A stretch of DNA of 44,264 nucleotides from a bacterium D16-50. Lineage in GTDB: Bacteria > Bacillota > Clostridia > Lachnospirales > Lachnospiraceae. The stretch spans positions 1 to 44,264 of the forward strand of contig RAZA01000032.1 in assembly GCA_003612485.1 (NCBI GenBank), written 5' to 3'. Positions 1 through 7,797 of this stretch are shown here, piece after piece. Below the pieces are notes generated by a model. The model made no database searches. It saw only the letters and a program-made list of their open reading frames with translations, and had not been told where the DNA came from. Each line of letters opens with the position of its first letter. Position 1 is the stretch's first letter. The position numbers and the translations under genes are program-made.

Positions 1-23
1 CTGTCATCAGCGGCAACTTCATT

Positions 24-52
24 AAGATATCACAGTTGCTTTGCTTTGTCAA
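24..52 (-). promoter_or_regulatory. Sigma-A promoter, last of three tandem leftward promoters
   Basis: On the minus strand TTGACA (47-52) lies 17 bp from TATCTT (24-29). Transcription would start near position 17 and run out of the window. The first transcribed bases (a GTTGCCGCTGA-like stretch) resemble stable-RNA leaders of this group, so an rRNA or tRNA operon lies probably just to the left; that part is inference. Confidence 0.7.
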
Positions 53-105
53 CAACTTTTTTCAATTTTTTTATTTCTTGAAATTCTTTAAAGCGGTAGG
101 TTTTT

Positions 106-135
106 ATACTATCACATTATATCATTTATTGTCAA
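106..135 (-). promoter_or_regulatory. Sigma-A promoter, middle of three tandem leftward promoters
   Basis: Minus strand: consensus TTGACA (130-135), 18 bp spacer, TAGTAT (106-111). It points the same way as the promoters at 24-52 and 208-236. Tandem strong promoters ahead of one unit are typical of rRNA operons. Confidence 0.6.
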
Positions 136-207
136 CTATTTTTTACAAAATCTTCTAAAATTTATGTTGCCATAACGACATTCATGTGTTTTTTAAAAAC
201 CTTGTAT

Positions 208-236
208 ATCTTAATCAAAAAACCAGAAAATGTCAA
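208..236 (-). promoter_or_regulatory. Sigma-A promoter, first of three tandem leftward promoters
   Basis: Minus strand: TTGACA (231-236), 17 bp, TAAGAT (208-213). The -10 matches consensus at only four of six positions, so it is weaker than the two downstream. The rest of 137-324 is AT-rich and I see no gene in it. Confidence 0.45.
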
Positions 237-324
237 GCCCTATTTTTAAAAAATATAGAATATGTTCGTTTGCTTTTCGGACACCCTCTTTTAAAGAAAA
301 TACTCAAAAGGATTTCTGGATATG

Positions 325-357
325 AAAAAAGGAAGTACCTGCATCAGTACTTCCTTT
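325..357 (-). terminator. Rho-independent terminator of tRNA-Ser
   Basis: The arms 328-338 and 347-357 form an 11-bp stem (core GGAAGTAC/GTACTTCC) with an 8-nt loop. Read on the minus strand it ends in a run of six T (325-330). It sits 24 bases beyond the tRNA 3' end and separates it from the leftward promoters. Confidence 0.85.
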
Positions 358-380
358 CTGATTCGCAATTAGCAGAGAAA

Positions 381-468
381 CGGAGAAAGAGGGATTTGAA
401 CCCTCGCGCCGGTTGCCCGACCTACACCCTTAGCAGGGGCGCCTCTTCGGCCTCTTGAGTATTTCTCC
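381..468 (-). tRNA. tRNA-Ser, anticodon GCU
   Basis: The 7-bp acceptor stem pairs GGAGAAA (462-468) with TTTCTCC (382-388); the discriminator G is at 381. The anticodon loop CTGCTAA places anticodon GCU at 432-434, the long variable arm (about 400-422) is the hallmark of serine tRNAs, and the T-arm carries GGTTCAAATCC. The gene reads AGC/AGU codons. No CCA is encoded. It has its own promoter and terminator, so it is a single-gene unit packed behind the fumarase genes. Confidence 0.96.
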
Positions 469-528
469 TTAATCCGAACTACGTCTCCACCAATATGCTG
501 TTAAGCGTCATCACACGACGCAATCATT

Positions 529-557
529 ATTATACATAAAGCCTCTCTATTTGTCAA
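529..557 (-). promoter_or_regulatory. Consensus sigma-A promoter for tRNA-Ser
   Basis: Minus strand: TTGACA (552-557), exactly 17 bp, TATAAT (529-534), a perfect match to consensus. The start would be near 522, giving a 5' leader of about 54 nt before the mature tRNA. The -35 box lies only 9 bases beyond the stop codon of the fumarase beta gene. Confidence 0.92.
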
Positions 558-566
558 TCTCTTTTT

Positions 567-1163
567 TTAAGTTTGTGAGATTGCCCCGCCAATATTCATA
601 CAATCCACTGTCGCTTCTCTGCAGTATCGTTGTGCCGCCGTATCATATAGGTCATTTCCTTCCGCATCCGCAACCACGATAACGGGAAACTCCCTAACCT
701 TTAACCTTCTGACAGCCTCGGTCCCCAAATCCTCATATGCTATCACCTCCGCTCCCACAATTGAGCGGGAAAGCAATGCTCCCGCACCACCCACGGCTGC
801 AAAATATACTGCACCATTGCGTTTGACTGCATCCTTTACTCCCTGACTTCTTCTGCCCTTTCCTATCATCCCCTTCAATCCCATGTCCAATAAGATAGGG
901 GCGTATTTATCCATTCTGCTGGACGTAGTAGGCCCCGCAGAGCCAATGACCCTTCCGGGCCGGGCCGGCGAAGGTCCCATGTAATAGATCACGCCATCCC
1001 TAATGTCAAAGGGCAGACTCTCATTTCGCTCTAGAGCCTCGTACATCCGCTTGTGAGCGGCGTCTCTGGCAGTATACAGAATTCCAGTCAAATATACGCA
1101 GTCCCCTGCGCGAAGAGAAGCTGCAGAAGCTTCCAAAAACGGCACCTCAATATGTCTATTCAT
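567..1163 (-). CDS. Fumarate hydratase beta subunit (class I, Fe-S)
   Basis: This is the C-terminal half of the oxygen-sensitive iron-sulfur fumarase (fumarate + water to L-malate), a cytosolic enzyme that works as an alpha/beta complex. The family signature GSAGPTTSSRMD is visible at about residues 74-85. I use the ATG at 1163 (198 residues) because AAGGAG stands 6 bases before it. The frame is open further upstream to 1283, but that extension overlaps the alpha gene and matches nothing in the family. The alpha subunit ends 80 bases upstream, so the two are co-transcribed. L(+)-tartrate dehydratase subunits share this fold and are the main alternative. Confidence 0.9.
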   Translation of the reverse strand: MNRHIEVPFLEASAASLRAGDCVYLTGILYTARDAAHKRMYEALERNESLPFDIRDGVIYYMGPSPARPGRVIGSAGPTTSSRMDKYAPILLDMGLKGMIGKGRRSQGVKDAVKRNGAVYFAAVGGAGALLSRSIVGAEVIAYEDLGTEAVRRLKVREFPVIVVADAEGNDLYDTAAQRYCREATVDCMNIGGAISQT

Positions 1164-1243
1164 CTCAATCTCCTTAACTGTACCGACCTGCGACAGCTCA
1201 GAACACATCAGCCTGTCCGCCATCCTATCCCCATCGCTTTCTG

Positions 1244-2086
1244 TTACAAGCTTCTTGTGGCATGGCGATTTACGTGGCAGCATATATTTACAGCCACCGG
1301 CAGACCTGCGATATGTGTCGGATAGGAGTCTATGTTCACCGCAAGCGCCGTAACCGTACCTCCCAGTCCCCCCGGCCCTATTCCTGATCTATTGATTCTT
1401 TCCAGCAGCTCCTCTTCCAGCTCCCGCATACCGGAATCTTCGGACCGTTTGTCTATGGGACGGGACAAGGCCCTTTTAGCCATCAAAGCACACTTTTCAA
1501 ATGTACCTCCGATCCCCACTCCCACCACCATAGGAGGACAAGCGTTCGGACCTGCATCCTTTACGGCAGTAAGCACCGCATTTTTCACTCCCTCGATTCC
1601 GTCTGACGGCTTCAGCATAAAAATCCGGCTCATATTTTCGCTTCCGAAGCCTTTTGGAGCTACCGTAATGTGAACCTGGTCTCCCGGCACAATAGAATAA
1701 TGTATAATAGCAGGTGTATTATCCCCGGTATTCTTACGAAGAATCGGATTGCCCACAACAGACTTTCGCAGATACCCTTCCCCATATCCCTGACGAACTC
1801 CCTCATGGATAGCGTCCTCTAAAAATCCTCCTTCAAAATGTACATCCTGTCCTATTTCCATGAAAATCACTGCCATGCCCGTGTCCTGACAGATGGGAAT
1901 CATTTCCTGTTTTGCTATATTTAGGTTCTCTTGCAGCTGCTCTAATATCTGTCTCCCCACAACCGACTCTTCCTTCTTCGCCGCCTCCTCTATAGCATCC
2001 TTCATGTCCTGAGACAGAAAGTGGTTAGCCTCTATGCACATTTCCTTAATGGCACTTACTACCAGATCCACATTTATTATTCTCAT
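1244..2086 (-). CDS. Fumarate hydratase alpha subunit (class I, Fe-S)
   Basis: This 280-residue protein carries the [4Fe-4S] cluster of the two-subunit fumarase/tartrate dehydratase family. Candidate cluster ligands are Cys66 in the ICQDTG motif, Cys183 in ACPPM, and one of Cys269/270 near the C-terminus. The GxGxGGTFE stretch at 189-197 is family-typical. Length is normal for a stand-alone alpha subunit. The ATG at 2086 has only a distant GGAGG (14 bases), so translation may rely on coupling to the HIT gene 42 bases upstream. Fumarase rather than tartrate dehydratase is assumed from its commonness in anaerobic Clostridia; sequence alone does not settle it. Confidence 0.9.
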   Translation of the reverse strand: MRIINVDLVVSAIKEMCIEANHFLSQDMKDAIEEAAKKEESVVGRQILEQLQENLNIAKQEMIPICQDTGMAVIFMEIGQDVHFEGGFLEDAIHEGVRQGYGEGYLRKSVVGNPILRKNTGDNTPAIIHYSIVPGDQVHITVAPKGFGSENMSRIFMLKPSDGIEGVKNAVLTAVKDAGPNACPPMVVGVGIGGTFEKCALMAKRALSRPIDKRSEDSGMRELEEELLERINRSGIGPGGLGGTVTALAVNIDSYPTHIAGLPVAVNICCHVNRHATRSL

Positions 2087-2128
2087 TCTTGTACTTCAAG
2101 CCTCCGTCGCCATTTTACCATAGGATGG

Positions 2129-2539
2129 TCAATCAACAATCTGTGCCCTTATCTCCTCAAGTTCCTCGGAGGAAGGCTTTCCCGGCTTCCAGCCAATATG
2201 CTGTCCGTCCTTTTGATATCTGGGAATCAAATGAATATGGAAATGAAAAACCGTCTGACCGGCGGCCTCGCCGTTGTTCTGCACCACATTCAGGCCATCA
2301 CAGCGCAGACGGTCCTTAAGCCTTGATGCCATCTTCTTAGCAAGCATAAAGGCCGCCGTTGCCGTATCCTCCGGAAGCTCATATAGATTCTCCGCATGCT
2401 CTTTGGGCAAAATCAACGCATGCCCTCTTGCCGCCGGCCCCAAATCCAATATAATCCGAAAGCTGTCATCCTCGTACAATGTTTTGGACGGAATCTCCCC
2501 ATTGGCAATCTTACAAAAAATACAATCGTCCTTCCTCAT
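2129..2539 (-). CDS. HIT family nucleotide-binding hydrolase
   Basis: This 136-residue protein belongs to the histidine-triad superfamily (Hint/PKCI type), which cleaves phosphoramidate bonds such as AMP-lysine. The triad is HFHIHL with His99, His101 and His103. An N-terminal CIFC pair (Cys6, Cys9) fits the zinc site seen in many bacterial HIT proteins. The start is the ATG at 2539, preceded by GGAGAG; the frame runs 11 codons further up into the preceding gene, which is unlikely to be translated. Its start lies one base after the stop of the flavodoxin-like gene, so coupling is expected. Confidence 0.92.
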   Translation of the reverse strand: MRKDDCIFCKIANGEIPSKTLYEDDSFRIILDLGPAARGHALILPKEHAENLYELPEDTATAAFMLAKKMASRLKDRLRCDGLNVVQNNGEAAGQTVFHFHIHLIPRYQKDGQHIGWKPGKPSSEELEEIRAQIVD

Positions 2540-2540
2540 T

Positions 2541-3539
2541 TCATCTCTCCTCAAAGTTAAAAAGCTGGTCAAGAGCTCTCAGAATCTTAAAGTCTCCCTT
2601 TGTCTTCATGGCACCGGACATGAATGCCCTCTGGAATGTCATTCTGCCGTTCACAATGTCCTCCATTGTAGCTTTCTCCAGAGACATCTCCACATCAGGC
2701 TGCTGGGACACGCCGTATTCGCACTCCAGCCCCGCCCCGTCCACCGACAATATGAGTTTCTTCTTTCTCTCACCGATACCGATGGAATATTCTGCCCGAA
2801 AACCTGCCTGCGGTCTGAACGCTTTCCTGAAGATCTTCAGATATTCCTCCTCGTCATCCGATCCCCCTTCGCTGAGTCTATCCCGAAACAAACTGGCTAA
2901 TTCTTGTATATCTTGTTTTTGACGCTGTACATAACTGTCGTCGGAAACATACTGGGAAAGCTGCTCCGTCTCCTGCGGAGTCAGGTTATTGCTCTGAGGC
3001 ACTGCGATCTTCTGCTTCACCGCCTGATTGCTTGTGGGCAGGCAGACCATATGCTGGTTTATGGTTCGATATATATTCTCAGCCTTCTTTTCGATAAGGC
3101 TGATATATTGTTCATTCATCTCCAACGTAACCGTATCTTCAATATATCCGCAGATTCCGCTGCACACCTTTCCACCCAGAATCTCCCATGCGGTAGACAG
3201 ATTCAGCTTGCCCTCCCTCTCCCCATAGGTGGTAGACATGACCACCGGACACATGTAGATCTCCGACATCTTTTCTTTGTCACCGAACAGCCAACACGAA
3301 TCCAAAAACTGCTGCATATACCCGCCGATGCCATACCACTCCACAGTGGTAGCCAATACGATGCCGTCCGCATCCTTCAGCGTCTGAGGAAGCGTTGGTA
3401 TGGTATTCTTGCACTCATATAGATTGTAACGGCTGACATTTACCCTCAGCTCCTGCAGAATCTCCTGCATTTTATTGATAACAAACAAAGTAGGGTCATC
3501 TATGATGCCTCTGCCGCCATAATAAATATTAATGTTCAA
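2541..3539 (-). CDS. Flavodoxin-like / NADPH-dependent FMN reductase with C-terminal SCP2-like domain
   Basis: The N-terminal 170 residues look like a flavodoxin/FMN-reductase fold: strand-helix start (MNINIYYGGRG), a 'DADGIVLATTVEWYGIGG' type FMN-contacting loop near residues 57-74, and a 'PVVMSTTYGER' strand. A linker rich in Q and E follows. The last 100 residues resemble a sterol-carrier-protein-2 fold (acidic 'EMSLEKATMEDIVNGRMTF' helix, then 'FMSGAMKTKGDF' near the end). No catalytic residue can be assigned and the substrate is unknown. It sits 21 bases after the rhomboid gene and next to the HIT gene in one operon. Confidence 0.75.
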   Translation of the reverse strand: MNINIYYGGRGIIDDPTLFVINKMQEILQELRVNVSRYNLYECKNTIPTLPQTLKDADGIVLATTVEWYGIGGYMQQFLDSCWLFGDKEKMSEIYMCPVVMSTTYGEREGKLNLSTAWEILGGKVCSGICGYIEDTVTLEMNEQYISLIEKKAENIYRTINQHMVCLPTSNQAVKQKIAVPQSNNLTPQETEQLSQYVSDDSYVQRQKQDIQELASLFRDRLSEGGSDDEEEYLKIFRKAFRPQAGFRAEYSIGIGERKKKLILSVDGAGLECEYGVSQQPDVEMSLEKATMEDIVNGRMTFQRAFMSGAMKTKGDFKILRALDQLFNFEER

Positions 3540-3560
3540 GCCAATACCTCCTCATTGAGA

Positions 3561-4172
3561 TTATTTATAATATCTATTTCCTCTGTGTCTCCAGCGCCGG
3601 AAAACACACATGGCCGTAGCGGCTGCAAAGCCCGTAATCAACCCTCCCACATGTGCGGCATTATCAATATTCCCTCCCACGAAACCATTATACAGAGAGC
3701 AGATTATCATCAATAGAACCCTCGGCATCGTCACATTTTCCATCCTTTTGTCCGAAAACAGCACCATTGCCAGCAGCGCCCCGTCCAATCCGAAAATTGC
3801 CCCGCTGGCTCCCACCGAAGCCGCAAACTCATTATTGACTACTTTTGCATACAAAGAAACCAGATTGCCCCCGATTCCCGACAGAAAATACAGCACTGTA
3901 TATCTTACATGCCCCACTTCATTCTCAATCATAGAACCCAAAAAGAATAGAATCAGCATGTTATTGAAGAGATGATCAATTCCGTTGTGAAGAAATATGG
4001 ACCACAGTATTCTGCCGTATTCATTATAGTTCAATACTCTCACAGGATCCAGATCTCCCATATATATGAGCTTTCCGAAATTTTTGCACAGCAAGAACAC
4101 TGCTACATTTATAGCCACCAACCCAATGCTGATAATCGGTTGTCTTCTCAGCAGCGCCAGCCTTGCCCTCAA
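3561..4172 (-). CDS. Rhomboid family intramembrane serine protease
   Basis: A 203-residue polytopic membrane protein of about six helices. The catalytic serine lies in GASGAIFG (Ser123) and the partner histidine in AAHVGG (His174); HLFNNM at 68-72 supplies the oxyanion-side asparagine. It should cleave membrane-spanning substrates within the bilayer; the target is unknown. The start is a TTG at 4172 preceded by GGAGG sites (AAAGGAGG and CGGAGG); no ATG occurs in a sensible place. A promoter lies at 4225-4253, so this is the first gene of the rhomboid-flavodoxin-HIT-fumarase unit. Confidence 0.9.
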   Translation of the reverse strand: MRARLALLRRQPIISIGLVAINVAVFLLCKNFGKLIYMGDLDPVRVLNYNEYGRILWSIFLHNGIDHLFNNMLILFFLGSMIENEVGHVRYTVLYFLSGIGGNLVSLYAKVVNNEFAASVGASGAIFGLDGALLAMVLFSDKRMENVTMPRVLLMIICSLYNGFVGGNIDNAAHVGGLITGFAAATAMCVFRRWRHRGNRYYK

Positions 4173-4224
4173 GATCCTCCGAGCCTCCTTTGTCCCAATA
4201 CAGCATACTTGCTACATCGAATCA

Positions 4225-4253
4225 ATTCTACCATAGAACCGCTTCTTTTTCAA
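4225..4253 (-). promoter_or_regulatory. Sigma-A promoter for the rhomboid-fumarase operon
   Basis: Minus strand: TTGAAA (4248-4253), 17 bp, TAGAAT (4225-4230), with TGG directly before the -10 (extended -10). A start near 4218 leaves about 45 nt before the TTG start codon at 4172. Confidence 0.75.
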
Positions 4254-4267
4254 CCGTCTCATGCCCT

Positions 4268-4651
4268 TCACCGAAATACCACCTCCACCTTTCCGCACCT
4301 TATTTCATCGTCTTTCTCCAGCTTCCGTTTTTCGTAAGGCTGTAGGCGCAGGCCGTTCTTGAAGGTTCCGTTGGTAGAATTAAGATCTTCCAGATAGAAA
4401 TTCTCTTTCTCCATGGTGATTCGGGCGTGAATCCGGCTGACAGAAGCATCCTCCAATACCACATCCACCTCCCCTCTTTTCTTTCCTATGGTCAGAATCG
4501 GCCGTTCTATGCCGGCAAGCACTTTGCCTTCCCCGGAAAAAAGCCTATGTATCTGCGGCTCTTCCTCCTTCTCCTCAACGAAAATGGTTCTCCCATACTC
4601 CTCCTCATAAGGTGTTTCTTCTGCCGCATAACTCGTCATTTTCTGCTGCAT
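4268..4651 (-). CDS. FHA domain protein (C-terminal part of a DUF6382-FHA pair)
   Basis: A 127-residue protein that is almost wholly a forkhead-associated domain, which binds phosphothreonine peptides. Key residues are visible: Arg73 and His75 in SVSRIHARI, and Asn94-Gly95 in STNGTF. The first 35 residues are acidic. The ATG at 4651 lies inside the 3' end of the DUF6382 gene, in the +1 frame, with 47 bases of overlap and no good ribosome site close by, so it depends on coupling or on frameshifting. In related genomes DUF6382 and FHA usually form one polypeptide. It ends the Tad pilus operon and may read a Ser/Thr kinase signal. Confidence 0.8.
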   Translation of the reverse strand: MQQKMTSYAAEETPYEEEYGRTIFVEEKEEEPQIHRLFSGEGKVLAGIERPILTIGKKRGEVDVVLEDASVSRIHARITMEKENFYLEDLNSTNGTFKNGLRLQPYEKRKLEKDDEIRCGKVEVVFR

Positions 4652-5498
4652 TGCTTGTCTTATTCTTACTTTTCCTTCCTTCCAAAATGCCGCGAATTCC
4701 CTTTTTCTCTTCCTTCAACGCTTTTTGATCCTTCAAAGCTGTCTGATCATCCAGTCCCTTCTGTTCTTTTAACGCCTTCTGTTCTTTCAAATCCTTCTGT
4801 TCTTTCTGTCTGCTATCTTCTCCCTCAGCGGATAACAGCATGTCTTCGCTGCAAGAACTATCCGCAGCCCCTCCTTCCTGACCTCCGGCATCACCTTCCG
4901 CGGCTTTGCTCTGTCCCGCCCTCCGAGACTCTTCCCGCACATGAGCCTTTTCCAGACATGCGGCGTCTTCATACAGCTGAGCGCACAGATAATCCTCACC
5001 CTTCCGCTCTACATGCTCATACACGCGATAGACATAATTCACTAATTCTTCATCATCATAATCGATACGCTCCACCCAAAATTCCACCAATTTAAGGAAG
5101 CTTAATTCTCCTTTATAATAGGGGACATACAAAAAAGAAAAAACATTGCTTTCCAGATCTTGAAAAATATGCTGGGGATACCAGACTACATTACGCATAT
5201 CCAGCAGAAACCGCTCCAGCTCCTGCTGCAGCTTTTTCAGGCTCCACACAAAATCCCTCATCCACCCTCTGGTGATCTGACGGCTTCCGTAGAGCTGTGT
5301 AATACTCTGTCTGGATGATATATCATAGTAAAGATATGCCTGCCCATTGATATAGCGCAGGCTGCAGGATAGCAGCCCCTTGATTCCCCCTCTGCCCAGA
5401 ATACAGTATTGGTATCTCTTTTCCTCCGGCTTTTCCTCCAACAGCAATCTCTCATAATTGCAATTCAGGCTTCTTACATATTCCGTCTGCAGCATCAT
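4605..5498 (-). CDS. DUF6382 domain-containing protein
   Basis: About 297 residues. The first 175 or so match my memory of DUF6382, a Clostridia domain found at the N-terminus of FHA proteins (aromatic-rich blocks, 'GLLSCSLRYINGQAYLYYDI'-like). A charged linker and a Lys/Glu/Gln repeat follow, and the frame closes 47 bases into the FHA gene. I start at the ATG at 5498; a second ATG at 5495 fits the AGGAGG site better (5-base spacing) and may be the real one. Upstream sequence to 5567 is open but overlaps the TadE-like gene. Predicted cytosolic; role in pilus control is inferred from context only. Confidence 0.72.
   Translation of the reverse strand: MMLQTEYVRSLNCNYERLLLEEKPEEKRYQYCILGRGGIKGLLSCSLRYINGQAYLYYDISSRQSITQLYGSRQITRGWMRDFVWSLKKLQQELERFLLDMRNVVWYPQHIFQDLESNVFSFLYVPYYKGELSFLKLVEFWVERIDYDDEELVNYVYRVYEHVERKGEDYLCAQLYEDAACLEKAHVREESRRAGQSKAAEGDAGGQEGGAADSSCSEDMLLSAEGEDSRQKEQKDLKEQKALKEQKGLDDQTALKDQKALKEEKKGIRGILEGRKSKNKTSNAAENDELCGRRNTL
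4707..4805 (-). repeat. Imperfect 18-bp tandem repeat coding a KEQKAL-type linker
   Basis: Within the DUF6382 gene, five to six copies of an 18-bp unit encode LKEQKA-like hexapeptides. The array forms a charged, probably helical linker just before the frame change to the FHA domain. Confidence 0.8.
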
Positions 5499-5527
5499 TG
5501 CCTCCTCCCCCAAATACACATCCGTCT

Positions 5528-5995
5528 TTACAGATTCTCCTGCACCAGATTTTTCAACCCACGGCACAATCTGATAAACGCCACCGGCGACAGTCTTCTA
5601 TACTCGTAAGTCGTCCCCGTTCTCCAAATGCCCCCATCGCTCCATTGGCTGAAAGCAAAGGCCGGAAGCGCCAGACGCCCACTTCCTTCGGCGGCAAAGC
5701 AGTTTTTCTCAAGACGAGCCTGCAGATTCATAAACTCCCATGCCACATATTTATCCCGGTACAACGCCCTCATACGTTCCTTTGCCATTTCCTCCAAATT
5801 CCTCGTATCCTCTTCCTCCACGCTGCTCCCCCATAAAGCCATAGCCCCCAAGTCTTGTTCCAGCAGACATCTATTATATTGGAACACAAGCATATAAATT
5901 ACAAAAAGAATTGCGGCAATCAGCATAGGAAGGATCAGTGCCGCTTCCACAGTCAGATACCCTTCCGCCTGCTGGATTTTCATATTTTTCATCAT
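5528..5995 (-). CDS. TadE-like pseudopilin
   Basis: A 155-residue protein with a short basic leader followed by EG-YLTVEAALILP at residues 11-23 and a 20-residue hydrophobic helix. The glycine before Tyr and glutamate at +5 form a prepilin peptidase cleavage site, as in TadE/TadF minor pilins. The rest is an extracytoplasmic domain without recognisable motifs. AAAGGA stands 9 bases before the ATG at 5995. It lies between the second prepilin peptidase and the DUF6382 gene. The 178-base spacer upstream (5996-6173) shows no gene. Confidence 0.85.
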   Translation of the reverse strand: MMKNMKIQQAEGYLTVEAALILPMLIAAILFVIYMLVFQYNRCLLEQDLGAMALWGSSVEEEDTRNLEEMAKERMRALYRDKYVAWEFMNLQARLEKNCFAAEGSGRLALPAFAFSQWSDGGIWRTGTTYEYRRLSPVAFIRLCRGLKNLVQENL

Positions 5996-6173
5996 TGTTC
6001 GTTGTCCTTTCTTTCCATTCTTTTTGTGCCTTCAGTTGTCCCTGCGTCTTCATTTCACTTTGTGCCTTTCATTCCCGTTACACTTTCCTTTGTCTTGGCC
6101 CCCCCATTCTTTGTGAGTCTTCTGTTGTCTCTGGATCATCCTTTCCCTCTGTGTCCTTCTGTGCTCTTATGCT

Positions 6174-6596
6174 CTATCCGATTATGGTCAATATCCATGC
6201 AGCCGTCAAAAACGGCAGATATGGAATTGTCGTTTTTCCTCCTGCCTTTCTCAAAGCCAGCAAAACAAGAGAAACGCCCGCAGTCAAAAACAAGCTGATT
6301 CCCAAAAGCATCCAGCTCTTCCCGCCTCCCAACGCCATTCCAAGAAAAAGCATCACGACGCCATCTCCATATCCCACTTTCTTTGTCCCTAAGCCCATTC
6401 CCAGAAGCAATACTCCCGGAAGCATCCCTTTCAAAATGTCCACACAGCCGCCGACTCCCCTGCTCCACTGTGCTGCCAGCGCCGGTGTCACACATACGCC
6501 CCCTGCTATGAGTAGCCAGATCGGAATCTTGCGGGTACGGATATCCAGAATGCTAATAATCATAAGCCATAGCGCTACAGCAAGTACAGCCGCCAT
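6174..6596 (-). CDS. Prepilin peptidase, A24 family (second copy in the locus)
   Basis: A 140-residue, strongly hydrophobic protein with both aspartates of the A24 aspartyl proteases: Asp18 in ISILDIRTRKIP and Asp78 in GYGDG. It would remove leader peptides from Flp-type prepilins at the inner face of the membrane. It lacks the N-terminal methyltransferase domain of classical PilD, as Tad-type peptidases do. GGGGGAAA precedes the ATG. Another A24 peptidase is encoded at 14080-14580; this one stands beside the two TadE-like genes, so it may serve those substrates. The 129 bases upstream (6597-6725) show no gene. Confidence 0.88.
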   Translation of the reverse strand: MAAVLAVALWLMIISILDIRTRKIPIWLLIAGGVCVTPALAAQWSRGVGGCVDILKGMLPGVLLLGMGLGTKKVGYGDGVVMLFLGMALGGGKSWMLLGISLFLTAGVSLVLLALRKAGGKTTIPYLPFLTAAWILTIIG

Positions 6597-6725
6597 ACAT
6601 TTCCCCCTTGTCTTCCTTCATCTCGGCCCAATATCTGTCCCATGGCCCCAGAAGACCTCCATTCCCCTCGGAAATCCCCCAAAAACCAAATGCAAAAACC
6701 TTATTCTGCCATATTTCCAAAACAC

Positions 6726-7778
6726 TCAATTGCCCGTCTGCCCGCAGCGGCCGCATGGCCGAAGATTCACCGCCTCTTCAATCTTAATGGAATAAATGGT
6801 CCTCTTCAGCCCGGAACAGAGAGGACTCTCATGATAGCAGTCCCCCGCATCCGCAATATAGACAGCTCCTGCCCCTTCCCCTTTGACACATTTTTCGCAT
6901 GCCCGATACCGCCTGCCGCTTAGGTTCTTCACCCACTCTATCTCTTCTGCCGAAATCTCCCGAACGGATAGCCGAAGATGCGTACAGTCCCTGCTCAAAT
7001 GATACACCGAAGCATTTACCGTCACATAAACCAGCTTCTCCTGAGCCTCTCCCTCTCCTTCCTCAGGAAGTCCATAGCCGTTCCAAATATGCGCATAGTA
7101 CCTGTTCGCCATACGAAAGGACGGAAATCCTGCTATGGTGATCCACGGAGACACGGAGTAGGTTATCACCATATCCATGGTATCGCCCTCTCCAAAGATA
7201 TCACTTTCCCAAAGAGCCAGTCCGTCAGCGCCCCTTGTCAGCGGAGAAGCCTCCAAATAATCCTTTCCGGCCAGCTGAACCAGCTTGTTTCTGACATATG
7301 TAGACGCAAATACGATACCGCCCAAATCCTTCCACCAAGGGTCGTCCTCCTGCGCTCCATTCTCAGGCGCTTCCCCGCTGTCCAGCACATATCCGTACAA
7401 GGAGAGCTCCCTTCCGATCTGCCACAATGCCAGCTGCAGGTTTCCGTGAAGCCGGATCATTTCTATCGCACACCCCAGATTCAAAAATACAAACAGAAAC
7501 AACGGCAGCAAAATGGATGCCTCTACGGTCATTCCTGCATGTGTCCTCCCAAGGGCCTTGTTCTTTGCCCATCTAAGGCAGGTTCTTCCTGACAAAAGAG
7601 CCGAGGCCAACGGCGATGTCCCCTCTATGAAGCAAAATCTGCCAGAGGAGCCGCTCTTGCCGCCCCAACTATCATCCGGATTTCGGGCGGAATCCTCATG
7701 ATTGCCTTGATGCTTTTGAGAAGGTTTCTTTGTATTTGCCAATGGCTTCATTTCTTTCCGGCTCCATAAAGGGAACAT
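6726..7778 (-). CDS. Large TadE-like pilus protein with two C-terminal Cys/His modules
   Basis: 350 residues. Residues 1-83 are hydrophilic and basic; then comes a prepilin-like segment, GMTVEASILLPLFLF (about 82-96), with a hydrophobic helix and a Trp/Tyr-rich external domain. The last 110 residues contain two copies of a pattern YHxxxxCxxL...CxxC: one with YHLSRDCTHL then CEKC, one with YHESPLCSGL then CGRC. This pattern resembles the small metal-binding module (Ada-like) seen at the end of some secreted nucleases; metal binding is inference. The start at 7778 (GAGGTGA upstream) gives an unusually long leader; an internal start near residue 83 is possible. Confidence 0.75.
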   Translation of the reverse strand: MFPLWSRKEMKPLANTKKPSQKHQGNHEDSARNPDDSWGGKSGSSGRFCFIEGTSPLASALLSGRTCLRWAKNKALGRTHAGMTVEASILLPLFLFVFLNLGCAIEMIRLHGNLQLALWQIGRELSLYGYVLDSGEAPENGAQEDDPWWKDLGGIVFASTYVRNKLVQLAGKDYLEASPLTRGADGLALWESDIFGEGDTMDMVITYSVSPWITIAGFPSFRMANRYYAHIWNGYGLPEEGEGEAQEKLVYVTVNASVYHLSRDCTHLRLSVREISAEEIEWVKNLSGRRYRACEKCVKGEGAGAVYIADAGDCYHESPLCSGLKRTIYSIKIEEAVNLRPCGRCGQTGN

Positions 7779-7797
7779 CGCCGTTCACCTCACTCTC

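Noticed and set aside
186..458. 90-residue plus-strand frame near the left edge
   Set aside because: It runs through the tRNA-Ser gene and its terminator and has no ribosome site.
1053..1325. Plus-strand frame over the fumarase junction
   Set aside because: It is antisense to both fumarase genes and shows no domain or ribosome site.
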